NCBI RefSeq assembly: GCF_000002425.4
Contig: NC_037255.1
Coordinates: 25,307,196 to 25,371,195 of the forward strand
Direction of reading: 5' to 3'
Source of the DNA: Physcomitrium patens
Lineage: Eukaryota > Streptophyta > Bryopsida > Funariales > Funariaceae
DNA: 64,000 nucleotides
Positions within the stretch are counted from its first letter, which is position 1. Every line of letters begins with the position of its first letter. This document shows, one piece after another, positions 13,158 through 23,268 of this stretch. Under the pieces are notes generated by a model. That model saw nothing but the letters and a program-made list of their open reading frames with translations. It did no database searches and was not told the DNA's origin. The position numbers and the translations under genes are program-made.

Positions 13158-14938
13158 TATCGTAATACATGAAGTCTCGCTTGAGAATGCTCTGGGTACC
13201 TGGCTTTTGAAGGTAGAATGAAAATTACAATAACAAAATCCTAACTCTAATAGAATACTAATTAAATTTTAATTAGACCATAACAATACTAAGTAAGCTT
13301 TAATCAAATTCAAAGAAATCTCAAAGAAATTATAAAGAAATAATAAGAAATATTAAAAAAATATTAGAATGATGACAAATATATCTCAAATATATCTCAA
13401 TTCAATCTTAATTTAATCCTAGTTAAAATCCTATTGGAATTCATTCAAACTTTAGGCCAAAAACTAACTAAATCTTAAATCCTAAACAAACTCTAATAAA
13501 ATCCTAAATCCTAAATCAAACCCTAATCAAATCATAATCCTAAATCAAATCTTAACCAAACTCTAAACCAAATCCTAAATCCTAAACCAAATCCTAACCA
13601 AATCCTAATCCTAAATCAAATCCTAACTAAATCCTAAACCCTAAATCAAACCCTAATCCTAAATCAAATTTTAACCAATCTTAAGCTAAATCCTAAATCC
13701 TAAACCAAATCCTAATCAAATCCTAATCTTAAATCAAATCCTAACTAAATCCTAAACCCTAAATCAAATCTTAATCTTAAATCAAGCCCTAACCAAATTC
13801 TAAATCCTAAATCAAATCTTAATCCTAAATCAAACCCTAACCAAATCTTAACCCTAAATCAAATCCTAACCAAATTCTAATCCTAAATCAAACCCTAATA
13901 ATTCTTACAATAGATTTATATCTCAATTATTAATGAATGAACCGTTGATCTTAACTCAAAACTTGCATGTTTTTTAATAATTAAATTGAAAAAAAATATA
14001 TATTTTTTTTTAAAAAAAGATCAGAATTACCAAATAGACGATAACTTCAAAAATGTGCTTAGATATTGGCTAGCCTCCTTCTCTGACCTTAATGCCAATC
14101 TTCCAGAGCCAATATCTCTTCTTTTCACCATTCAATTGATCTCAAAATTCTTATATACATAGAAAAACAAGTCTAATATCTTCTTACACAAATTTTACTC
14201 CAATCCAACAAGTAGATTGCAAGAAATCTTAAAAATCGTCACTAGACTTAAAATTCTATCTTCTAAGACCTTGACCCACTTAAACCTCAATAACCCTCAA
14301 TTCAACTATTAGATCGAGCTAAGATTCACAATACATATTAAGCACAACTATGACCATTAACTCAAAAAATTTCACTTATATATCTAATATAAAATTCTTG
14401 AAATCACTAGAAACGTCAACACTATTTTATTTCACAAAACCCAAGTTATCTGAAAACAATCTTGACTTTGTAAAGCTCTTACAAAGTTATAACAACTCCA
14501 AATCACCCAAAACCAATGCTCATAGAAATCTTATCTAGTTTGCTCTCAAACCACACTCTTTGATCTGCAAAAAAATTCCCGAGCTGCAGTAAGTACTTGA
14601 TTTTGTGCCTCAGGGTCTGATTTCGACCCAGGTTGCTAACCGGCCCTCTTCGGGTATCAATATCTAGTTTTTCTAGGTAATTTTTTCTAGAATTTACTCT
14701 TAATTTCTTCCTAAAGATGTTTATATCATTTATTTTTCTAATCTATCTTATTTTATCTTATTTATGGCCTTATAAAGTAAATAGAAGTCACTTTTATAAA
14801 AAGCTAGTACTACTACTAAAAGTTTTACTACCTTCCTATCTTTTATCCATGTTTTTTTATTTTATCTTTTAACTTGGCTCTTCTATAATAAGATCCACAT
14901 TATCATCTTTCACCATATAGTCATGTTATAATATGACA
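13158..14938 (-). mobile_element. F-type LTR inserted in relic A
   Basis: A 1.78-kb sequence whose minus-strand ends read TGTCATATTATAACATGAC and ...GTATTACGATA, matching the F LTR at 35,752-37,435 and copy D at 30,755-32,365 along most of its length. Its centre is a CCTAAA-rich tract. No internal coding region is attached, so it is best read as a solo LTR of a Ty3/gypsy-type family. The 5-bp flanks do not match clearly. Old fossil. Confidence 0.6.
13430..13905 (-). repeat. Telomere-like CCTAAA-rich tract inside F-type LTR
   Basis: About 475 bp dominated by CCTAAAT, CCCTAAAT and CTAACCAAAT units, i.e. variants of the plant telomere unit CCCTAAA mixed with a CAAAT spacer. The same tract recurs at 31,060-31,470 and, inverted, at 36,790-37,125, always at the same place within the LTR. 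Confidence 0.75.
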
Positions 14939-15698
14939 CTGCAACTTTCAAAATACAACAATAGAAGTAGAATAATCCATTCATTTGTAAAACAAGGCAA
15001 AAACAATATGTTAACTCTCTTATCAAATTATCAAGGATATGAATCACAAAGAAAGAAAATATCAATGCACTCTCATATTAGTGAAGTAAACTAGAAAGTC
15101 ACTTAAAAAGTCATATAATATTAAACTAGGATGGCTATTGCCAAAAACAAGAAGATTAGAAAATCTTAAAACAAGACTAAGAACTAGAATGGCATTGACA
15201 AGAGTGAAGCAGGCTTCATTTTTGCCTCCATATATACTCTTAAGTAGGAGCTACATGGTAATGTCATATAGGCCCTCCAAAACATGTTAATTTTGCTAGC
15301 CACATGTCTTAACTTGCAAGGCAAGTTATCTTTGTATGTGCCACATAGTTAACTTGTTCCATAAGCTACTACACAAAGTTAACTTGTTCCACAAGCTATC
15401 AACATGTGATTAACTTATTGGCTAAGTTTCTATTCTATAAACACATCTAAAGTCAAAACCGCATCTATGAAGCTTCTACAAAGCTTCTTTAGAAGACTTT
15501 ATGAAATTAATATATATTTATCTACTTCTACCTGATCATATAAGTAACTATTAGGATAAATGTATATGTCCGTGAGAAGAAGTCAAATTAGCATATATAA
15601 AAGTTCTAAGAAATTATTCTATAAGATATTATGAAATTTCTTTATTTTTATTTATTTCTATCTAATTTATCTTATCTTCACTAATATTGATATGTCTT

Positions 15699-15700
<2 letters not shown>

Positions 15701-15739
<39 letters not shown>
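15701..15739. repeat. (AT)n microsatellite
   Basis: Uninterrupted alternating A/T, about 19 units. Confidence 0.9.
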
Positions 15740-15741
<2 letters not shown>

Positions 15742-16925
15742 TCAAAGATAACTTTTATAAAAAGTGGTAGTTATATCTTAAATAAGTTCAAGCTATAACA
15801 AATTATATTTGCTACATATTCTAAATTTTGTTCTCTTCAAAGATAGTTGATAAGTCATCTCAACCATCCATATTGTTCCACATCAAGGTAAAAATACCAC
15901 CTTATTATTTGATCATTGTTGATGCTTTCATGACTTTTTTTAAAATAAAATATTAAAAATATCATTAAGACTAATTTTTAATTCTAACAATATCATAAAA
16001 TATTAAGAAATTCTTCTAAAGTCATGTTATCAAATGTGTTGTATCTCACCATCTATTTGAAGAAGAATATATTCTTTTTTATAATCTTCATTTTTATTAC
16101 ATCTTAAAGGATGTAACAATCTCAATATTTTATCTTATAAATCAACAAATGATAGTTCATAAGTTAAATTTTTTATTTCTTGGACGCTACCAATATACAA
16201 AAACCACAAACAATAATAGAAGTTAAAATATAATTTTTATTGAACCTAATTTTTTTTGTAATAAAATAAAATAAAATATCTTTTTATTTTGGCGTTAATA
16301 GATGTTATTAATAAAAAGAATCAACCTTCTTTGCTGCAAATGCAAGATTCTTTGATGGCTTCTATGTGCATTGATTAATATTATATTTATATTAATATCT
16401 AAGATATTTCAACCTATTTTACTACCATCTTGACTCTAAGATCTCTTTTACCTAAAACTCTTGATTATTGTCCACTTTTATAAGAGGATATAGTATATCT
16501 TCTTTTTGATATATCCAATTTTATATGACTAAAAAAAAATAGATGAAAGATAAGATGGATCTTCATAGACTCCAATAGACATAAAAAATGTACAACTAAA
16601 TTGATTTATTTAGGAATAAAAAATGATCTAAATCTATAGTATTAAGGTAAAATAATCTTGTTTTAATAAAGTATTAAGTCCCTATATATTAATGATTGCT
16701 CTAATTTCTTATAATTATTTTTTAAAATATAATTTAATAAAATTTAAAATTTATATAGAATCTTTATTTTTAAATAAATAATTAAACTTTACATATATTT
16801 TTTTTAAAATTAAAAAATTTAGAAAACAAAACCTCTTTTTAAGATCTCCATATTTTTATTTGAAAGATATTGATACTTCTTAAATACTAAATCTTATCCT
16901 AGTTCTAAATCTTAAATTTTGACTT

Positions 16926-16928
<3 letters not shown>

Positions 16929-16957
<29 letters not shown>
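16929..16957. repeat. (AT)n microsatellite
   Basis: Uninterrupted alternating A/T, about 14 units. Confidence 0.9.
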
Positions 16958-16959
<2 letters not shown>

Positions 16960-17138
16960 ATAAAGAATCTAAAATATTGATACCATTATACTTTATCTAT
17001 TATTAATTTAAGATTTATTTTTATTTTTAAAAATATAAATTTAACCTATCAAGAAAATAAATATATAGAAGATATAGGCTGTTAGGGACATATTCCTTAG
17101 AACTTTCTAAAAGAGAAGCCTCTGGAACCTTTTAGAGA

Positions 17139-17346
17139 GAAGTTTCTAGAAGCTTCTAGAAAGGAAGTCTCTGAAACCTTATAGAAGAGAAGTTTCTAGA
17201 AGCTTCTAGAAAAGAAGTCCCTGGAACTTTCTAAAAGCTTCCTAGTTAATAGAAGTAGCTCGAGAAGTTTCTAGAACCTTCTAGAAAGGAAGCCTCTGGA
17301 ACCTTCTAGAAGCTTCCTAGTTAATAGAAGTAGCTCGAGAAGCTTC
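17139..17346. promoter_or_regulatory. Heat-shock element arrays in U3
   Basis: Perfect alternating GAA and TTC triplets with 2-nt spacing, the binding pattern of plant heat-shock factors, occur as five-unit arrays at 17,139-17,161, 17,189-17,211 and 17,264-17,286, a four-unit array at 17,299-17,316 and a two-unit site at 17,339-17,346. All lie upstream of the TATA box. Three trimeric units are normally enough for strong factor binding. The ONSEN copia elements of Brassicaceae are the known precedent for heat-responsive LTRs. Heat response here is an inference from the motif. Confidence 0.8.
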
Positions 17347-17357
17347 CTAAGTAGGAG

Positions 17358-17365
17358 TATATATA
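17358..17365 (+). promoter_or_regulatory. TATA box of element 1 LTR
   Basis: TATATATA directly downstream of the heat-shock-type arrays. A start about 31 nt downstream would fall near 17,389, exactly where the self-primer complement begins. Confidence 0.75.
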
Positions 17366-17388
17366 GGGATCGAGGCTGAAGAGTTCTT

Positions 17389-17400
17389 CAGTCTCGACAA
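17389..17400 (+). other. Self-primer sequence at predicted transcript 5' end
   Basis: CAGTCTCGACAA, the exact reverse complement of the putative PBS at 17,528-17,539. Its position about 31 nt after the TATA box would put it at the very start of the RNA. In Tf1/sushi-type elements the 5' end of the RNA folds back on the PBS and serves as primer in place of a tRNA. Confidence 0.7.
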
Positions 17401-17527
17401 CACATCTCTTGGAGTTCTAGCTCACCTTTCTGGTGTTGTTCTTGTACTCATCTGTTTAATCTAGTTCTGCCACTTCTTCTTGAACTTCTTGTTAGATTTC
17501 AAGTCTGTATTTTGTGTCCGTGACAGT

Positions 17528-17539
17528 TTGTCGAGACTG
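17528..17539 (+). other. Primer binding site, self-priming type
   Basis: TTGTCGAGACTG, starting 2 nt after the end of the 5' LTR. It does not start with TGG, as a tRNA-complementary site normally does, but is a perfect 12-nt complement of 17,389-17,400 within the LTR. This fits a Tf1-like self-priming mechanism. Confidence 0.7.
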
Positions 17540-17573
17540 CACTAACTTGAGATATCAAAGCTAGTTCTTTCTT

Positions 17574-17760
17574 AGTAGAGTGTGGATTACCCTTCTACTT
17601 GAAGATATACTAGCATTTTAGAGGTTGCGGATTACCTTCCTCTAAATTGATACTTCTTCTGTTACAATATTGGAGTCTTATTCTTCTTGGAGAGAGTGGA
17701 TTACCCCTCTTCTTGAAATTCTTAAGGCGTTTTATAGGTTGTGGATTACCTTCCTATAAA
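17574..17760 (+). other. Four leader stem-loops with GGATTACC loop
   Basis: Hairpins at 17,574-17,599, 17,617-17,646, 17,692-17,711 and 17,731-17,760, all presenting GGATTACC in the loop. The second and fourth have 8-bp stems (TTTAGAGG/CCTCTAAA and TTTATAGG/CCTATAAA), which differ by a compensated base-pair change, and 14-nt loops. The first and third are shorter. They form two pairs, a 114-bp unit repeated twice, between PBS and gag. Possible roles are packaging, dimerisation or translation control. None is demonstrated. Confidence 0.65.
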
Positions 17761-17803
17761 CCAATATTGCCTCTTGTAGAGTCATTTTTGTCCTTCTTTT
17801 AGA

Positions 17804-18830
17804 ATGGCCAGAGGTCAAGACATTAGTATGACAGAAAGTTCGGAGTCTAAGTTAGATGCTATTATGAATGCCCTCGCTACGTTATCACAAAGAATTGCAG
17901 AGATTGAAGGAGTAGTGGTAAGGCTTCATAATGATGGAGTATCTAGGATAGCACAATCTAAACTGCACCAGCCTCAAACTTCTGCACTTGGAGAAACAAC
18001 TTTACCTCAGGTTCGACAAGAACCACTAGTTCTACAACATAAGGAGCCTCGAGTTAGCCTTCCAGATAAGTTTGATGGAACACGTTCCAAGTTTTGAGGA
18101 TTCGTCAATCAAATCAGGTTGATAACAGTTTTACAGCCCGAATGATATCCAACGGAGGAGTCACGTGTTGGGCTTGTTGGAACCTTACTTACGGGACAAG
18201 CCCTATCATGGTTTGCTCCTTTGTTTGAGAAACGATCATCCATATTAAACAACTTCGAAACCTTTTTGGAAGCATTTGCAGAAGCATTTGGTGAACACGA
18301 TAAGGTTCGATGGGCTACAACAAAGATCCGGTCGCTACAATAGGGAATGCGTTCTACATCAGTCTATGCTTCGGATTTCAGACAATTAGTATGCGACATC
18401 AATTGGGATGAAGAAGCGTTGATGAGTCAATTCTATTGGAGTTTAAGAGATGATGTGAAGGATTTGCTGTTAACTCTTCCTGATCCACGAACGCTCAATG
18501 AAGCCATTAGCCAAGCTGTGAAGTGCGATAATCGCCTATTCCAACGTCGCCAAGACTAACGCTCAAGACAACATACAATTTGCCATGCTCCAACTATGTC
18601 GGCAAGCAGTGTGAATTCGCATTCAGAGGTGGAAGACATGCAAATTGATGCGGTACGTGTCAAATCTCTTACTATAAAAGAAAAAAAATGACGTATGGAG
18701 GAAAATTTATGCTTGTATTGCGGTGGAGAAGGCCACAAAGTCGGAAACTGCTCCAAAAAGCAAAATCGAGGCATAGTCAAGACTAGGGGAGTATTCGTTC
18801 AGGAAAACGAGGATGCCTAGCCACAGTAGG
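17804..18830 (+). mobile_element. Element 1 gag region (fossil)
   Basis: Begins at an ATG about 280 nt after the LTR. The coding sequence has a coiled-coil-like N-terminal segment, a capsid-like middle and, near 18.7 kb, a CCHC zinc knuckle (CLYCGGEGHKVGNC) typical of the nucleocapsid part of Ty3/gypsy gag. It is broken in this copy. Confidence 0.8.
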
Positions 18831-18834
18831 AATC

Positions 18835-21800
18835 GTGCGGCTGGACAATGAAATATCCCAACAACAATCAGGTTCCTTTCTTTTTGCCCAACCTGCACTT
18901 TATTTTACAATCCCTCTGTTTATCGGCCCTCAAAAACTGAGAACCTTAGCACTACTAGACTCAGGAGCATCTGCTTGTTTTTTAGACGAAGAATTTGCAA
19001 AGCGTCATAAGATCCCTTTAGTACAAAAATCAAAACCTGTTCATGTTGAGGTCATAGATGGGCGACCTTTATTGTCTGGTAGCATCACCCATGAATCAAA
19101 ACCTATAGAAGTAACGTTTAAAGACCATAGTAGTCATATTATTTTTAATATTATTAGAACCCCATCAAATCCTATTATTCTTGGTCTTTCTTGGTTGGAA
19201 AAACATAATCCATTGATAGATTGGAGGTTGCGGAAGATGACTTTTCCCACAAAATCATCCAAGAAAAAACCTAGTAAAAAACCTCGAAAAAAGAAATCCT
19301 TATTCATTGGAGCAAGAGCATTTATAAGATCATCTAAGGAAGGCACTCCATTTGTCATTTATGCGGCTCCAACTACCGAGGAGAAGATCTCAACAGCAAG
19401 TATACCGGAGCAATATAAGGATTTTGAAGACGTGTTTCAAAAGAAGAACACCGACATACTACCGGAACACCGACCATATGATTGTGCCATAGACTTGCAA
19501 GAAGGAGCACAACCACCTTTTGGCCCAATCTACAATCTATCGCAAACAGAGTTGGCAGAGTTGCGAAAGTACATCGACGAGAATTTAGCCAAGAACTTCA
19601 TTCGTCATTCAAAATCATCAACTGGAGCACCCATCTTATTTGTGAAGAAGAAAGATGGATCATTACGGATGTGTGTGGACTATCGAGGCCTCAACAAGGT
19701 AACAAAGAACAATCGTTATCCATTACCTTTGATTTATAGTCTCTTAGAACAACTTGGACGTGCGAAGATCTTTACAAAAATTGATCTAAGGGGAGCTTAT
19801 AATCTCGTACGAATCAAGGAAGGAGATGAGTGGAAGACAGCATTCCGTACAAGGTATGGTCATTTCGAGTATAATGTCATGCCTTTTGGTCTTATCAATG
19901 CTCTAGCAGTTTTTCAACATATGATGAATGACATCTTTCGAGAACACCTCGATGATTTTGTTGTCATCTACTTGGACGATATTCAAATATTCTCTAAAAA
20001 CGAGGAAGAGCATGAGAAGCATGTTCGTTTGGTCTTGGAAAAACTACGCAAGCGAGGACTATATGCCAAATTAGAAAAGTGTTTATTTCACTAGACGGAG
20101 ATGGAGTTTTTGGGGTTCATTGCGACTACAGAAGGTTTGAAGATGGATCCCAAGAAAGTAGAAGCAATCATGTCTTGGGAGGTTCCAAAGACGGTTAGAG
20201 ACGTACAATGCTTTCTTGGTTTTTCTAACTTCTATCGAATCTTCATCAAGAATTATTCTCAAGTTGATGCTCCTCTCACTCGATTAACATGCAATGATAA
20301 GTTGGAATGGGGACCTTTGGCGGAGAAGGCATTTCAAGACTTGAAGACAGTATTTACTACAGCTCCAATTTTGGTACATCCAGACTTTACAAAGGCCTTC
20401 TATTTAAAGACTGATGCTTCAGATTTTGCTTTGGGAGCTGTGCTTTCACAAATGAGTGAAGACAAGAAGCTCCATCCAGTTGCATTCTATTCTCGAAAGT
20501 TCTCTCCTCCTGAAATCAATTATGAGATCCACGATAAGGAACTTCTTGCTATAGTGGATTCTTTCGAAGAATGGCATCACTTTCTTGAAGGAGCTGTACA
20601 TCCAGTGACCGTATATACGGATCACAAGAATTTGGAGTATTTCATATCGGCTCGAGTTTTAAATCGGCGTCAAGCTCAATGGAATATGTCGCTATCTAGA
20701 TTCAATTTTATTATCACTTATCGACCTGGAAAGCAGCAAGGACTATCCGATGCTTTATCAAGGAGATCGTATCTTGCACCAAAGGCTAGAGAAGCAGCGT
20801 TTGATCAACAATGTACAATGTTATTGAAGCCAGAGAGATTTCAACTTTGTGCTACTATTGTATCATTTGATGCTGACTTCCTAAACCAGGTACGTGCTAT
20901 GACCATTAAAGATTCAGTAGCCATTGATATCAAGCAACGTACCAATGACGACAAGTTCAAGGTAGAAGGAGTTCTTTTATACTTTAAAGAGCGATTGTAC
21001 ATTCCAAAAGGACTAGCACGACTCTGAGTTCTTCAATCTCGCCATGATTTTCCAGCTGCGGGACATTTTGGATTCAACAAGACCTTGGAGCTTATTTCCC
21101 GAGATTTTTGGTGGCCCCAAATGTGGAAGGATGTGAAAGATTTTGTCCTCTCCTGTGATATCTGTTCAAGATCCAAGAATCCTCGACATCGCCCTTATGG
21201 ACTTCTACAGCCATTGCCAATTCCACGTCGACCATGGTCTTCAATTTCTATGGACTTCATTACGGACTTGCCATCATCAAACTCATTTGACAACATCTTT
21301 GTCGTGGTAGATCGGCTTACGAAGATGGCACACTTTGTTCCTTGTAAGAAGACATCGTCTAGTGAAGTCACAGCAAGACTCTTTCTCAATAATGTGTATC
21401 GATATCATGGACTACCAGATGATATCATATCAGATCGAGGTACCCAGTTCGTGTCAAAGTTTTGGAGATCTCTCTTTGGAATATTGAAGGTGGATATCAA
21501 GTTTTCTTCAGCTTTTCATCCTCAAACTGATGGCCAAACGGAACGGGTGAACAAAGTCTTGGAGCAGTACTTATGATGCAGCATCAACTATCAGCAAGAC
21601 GATTGGACTGCATATCTACCGCTAGTCGAGTTTGCATATAACAACACCCTCCATGCATCGACTCAACAAACACCATTCTTTTCCAACTATGGGTATCATC
21701 CGAAGCTTGATTTATTGAGTCCGTCAACAAATAACAATCCAGTAGCTGAAGGATTTGCGAAACAACTATCAGAGCTTCAAACTATGTTGAAGCTTCAATT

Positions 21801-22308
21801 ACAATCCGCTCAAGAATCCTATAAGACGTCTGCAGATAGATTTCGGAATCAAGCACCTACTTTCAAAGTTGGAGACAAAGCCTGGCTTCTTCGACAAAAT
21901 ATCAAGACCAAGCAACCATGTGATAAGTTCGACTATCGAAGATTAGGACCATTTATCATCCAGAAGCAAATTAATCCAGTGGCATACCGGCTGGAGTTAC
22001 TGGCTTCTATGAAGGTACATCCAGTCTTTAATGTTTCTCTGTTGGAACCTTATCGAGAGTCATCTTTTCCTGGAAGAGTGCAATGTTCGCCACCTAGTAT
22101 TGAAATCGAGAACCATGAAGAATACGAGGTTGAAAAGGTATTGGATTCACGGCGAAGGTGGGGAAAGTTAGAATATCTTGTTCATTGGTGCAGCTATGAC
22201 ATTAATGAGCGAACGTGGGAGCCAGCTGAAAATCTTGGGAATGTGCCACAAAAAGTACAGGAGTTTCATCAACGACATCCTGATAAACCTAAATCAATTC
22301 GACGATAG
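18835..22308 (+). mobile_element. Element 1 pol region with chromodomain (fossil)
   Basis: Domains in order: retropepsin ([10 protein letters not shown]) about 18.93-19.2 kb, reverse transcriptase about 19.45-20.1 kb ([10 protein letters not shown] catalytic box), RNase H about 20.3-20.8 kb (LKTDASDFALGAVL), integrase about 21.05-21.9 kb with a CDIC zinc-finger half, a D in SMDFITDLP, a D in ISDRGTQF and an E in TDGQTERVNK, then a chromodomain about 22.11-22.28 kb (YEVEKVLDSR, YLVHWCSYD, TWEPAENL). The chromodomain is thought to guide integration to marked chromatin. The region is broken in this copy. Confidence 0.9.
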
Positions 22309-22421
22309 CTTCTTTCTGAAGCTTGTTCTTCCAACAATATAAGAAAAGAGGAGAGTACCAACAAAATTCGTAGTTGATGTAGTTATTTTCTCCAAGATAG
22401 ATCGTAGTTTGGTCTTTTGAT

Positions 22422-22775
22422 ATGGATAGCCAAGAGATAGATATTATGCCAGTCAGAGTATCGCAACCGAGTAGCTCACGAAGGCGACCCCAAGATGAAG
22501 AACTATATGTACCACGACGACGACGGAGGATACCGAGTAACCGATCACTGGTGATCGTATTTGAGATCGAGCCTACTTACGATGGTCAGCCAAAAGGCAT
22601 GTTTGCAGGACAATTTCACAATGAAGACACGGAAGTTCATGCTTGGTCAAAAGTCGAAGGCGTGGGCCACTACCGTTGGCTTCAAGGGTCGATGAACCAC
22701 TTGCCTCGTGAACAACAGTTGGAGTTCATAGCAGAAGTTATGCGACAGATCTTCATTTTCTTGCGTTCGTACTGA
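22422..22775 (+). CDS. Extra 117-aa ORF between pol and 3' LTR
   Basis: A whole open frame from ATG to TGA downstream of the chromodomain and just before the polypurine tract. It starts MDSQEIDIMPVRVSQ, has a Ser/Arg-rich segment with a run of five arginines (about residues 33-37) that could be a nuclear signal, and then a mixed, folded-looking part with many Trp, His and Glu residues. There is no signal peptide or membrane segment, so it does not look like an envelope gene. I do not recognise a family. Chromoviruses usually end with pol, so the extra frame is unusual. It could be a captured host exon or an accessory protein. Confidence 0.5.
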   Translation: MDSQEIDIMPVRVSQPSSSRRRPQDEELYVPRRRRRIPSNRSLVIVFEIEPTYDGQPKGMFAGQFHNEDTEVHAWSKVEGVGHYRWLQGSMNHLPREQQLEFIAEVMRQIFIFLRSY

Positions 22776-22808
22776 TCAACAACATTGCTTCTCAGAGACC
22801 TCGAAGCT

Positions 22809-22820
22809 AAAGGAGGGGGT
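22809..22820 (+). other. Polypurine tract of element 1
   Basis: AAAGGAGGGGGT immediately before the 3' LTR, the usual site for plus-strand priming. Confidence 0.8.
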
Positions 22821-22822
22821 GA

Positions 22823-23268
22823 TGTTAGGGACATATTCCTTAGAACTTTCTAAAAGAGAAGCCTCTGGAACCTTTTAGAGAGAAGTTTCTAGAAGCTTCT
22901 AGAAAAGAAGTCTCTGAAACCTTATAGAAGAGAAGTTTCTAGAAGCTTCTAGAAAGGAAGCCCCTGGAATTTTCTAAAAGCTTCCTAGTTAATAGAAGTA
23001 GCTCGAGGAGTTTCTAGAACCTTCTAGAAAGGAAGCCTCTAGAACCTTCTAGAAGCTTCCTAGTTAATAGAAGTAGCTCGAGAAGCTTCCTAAGTAGGAG
23101 TATATATAGGGATTGAGGCTGAAGAGTTCTTCAGTCTCGACAACACATCTCTTGGAGTTCTAGCTCACCTTTCTAGTGTTGTTCTTGTACTCATCTGTTT
23201 AATCTAGTTCTGCCACTTCTTCTTGAACTTCTTGTTAGATTTCAAGTCTGTATTTTGTATCCGTGACA
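22823..23268 (+). repeat. Element 1 3' LTR
   Basis: 446 bp, the same length as the 5' LTR, with about 9 differences, all transitions. The heat-shock-type arrays recur at the equivalent positions (about 22,882-23,059), one with a weakened outer unit, and the self-primer sequence is intact at 23,132-23,143. Confidence 0.95.

Larger units (their letters stand above)
10776..15575 (-). mobile_element. Fossil Ty3/gypsy chromovirus relic A
   Basis: Minus-strand relic reading right to left. LTR remains lie at about 14,940-15,575, with a TATATAT box at 15,230-15,236 in the same setting as element 1. The leader has a hairpin at 13,038-13,067, the gag region is about 12.0-12.9 kb with a CCHC-like zinc knuckle near 12.1 kb, the protease is about 11.5-11.9 kb and the RT about 10.78-11.2 kb. 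RNase H, integrase and the second LTR are not seen. A 1.78-kb LTR of another family sits in its leader. Much older than element 1 and broken at many places. Its sequence is recognisably the same lineage as relic B. Confidence 0.7.
15576..17079. other. AT-rich DNA with (AT)n repeats, no gene seen
   Basis: No coding region recognised. Includes a 39-bp (AT)n at 15,701-15,739 and a 29-bp (AT)n at 16,929-16,957. It may include decayed retroelement sequence continuous with 23.3-23.9 kb, from which it is separated only by element 1. Confidence 0.5.
17080..17525 (+). repeat. Element 1 5' LTR
   Basis: 446 bp from TGTTAGGG to CCGTGACA. The U3 part (to about 17,388) is built of tandem repeats: a 50-bp unit twice from about 17,136 and a 74-bp unit nearly twice from about 17,226, each carrying heat-shock-type GAA/TTC units. 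A TATA box and a predicted transcript start follow. Confidence 0.95.
17080..23268 (+). mobile_element. Element 1: young Ty3/gypsy chromovirus
   Basis: A 6,189-bp LTR retrotransposon with two 446-bp LTRs (TG...CA), flanked by the 5-bp direct repeat TAGGC at 17,075-17,079 and 23,269-23,273. Order on the plus strand: LTR, PBS, hairpin leader, gag, protease, RT, RNase H, integrase, chromodomain, an extra small ORF, polypurine tract, LTR. That order plus the chromodomain places it with the chromoviruses. Structurally it looks whole, but its coding part is interrupted at about seven places, so this copy is broken. The LTRs differ at about 9 of 446 positions, all transitions, making it the youngest element here: on the order of a million years if plant nuclear DNA changes near 1e-8 per site per year, which is an assumption. 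Confidence 0.93.

Noticed and set aside
13430-13905. CRISPR-like or true telomere array
   Set aside because: Units are degenerate, unspaced and located inside a dispersed LTR present three times, so this is a minisatellite within a mobile element, not a CRISPR array or a chromosome end.
22422-22775. Envelope gene for element 1
   Set aside because: The frame has no signal peptide, transmembrane segment or cysteine pattern of an envelope protein.
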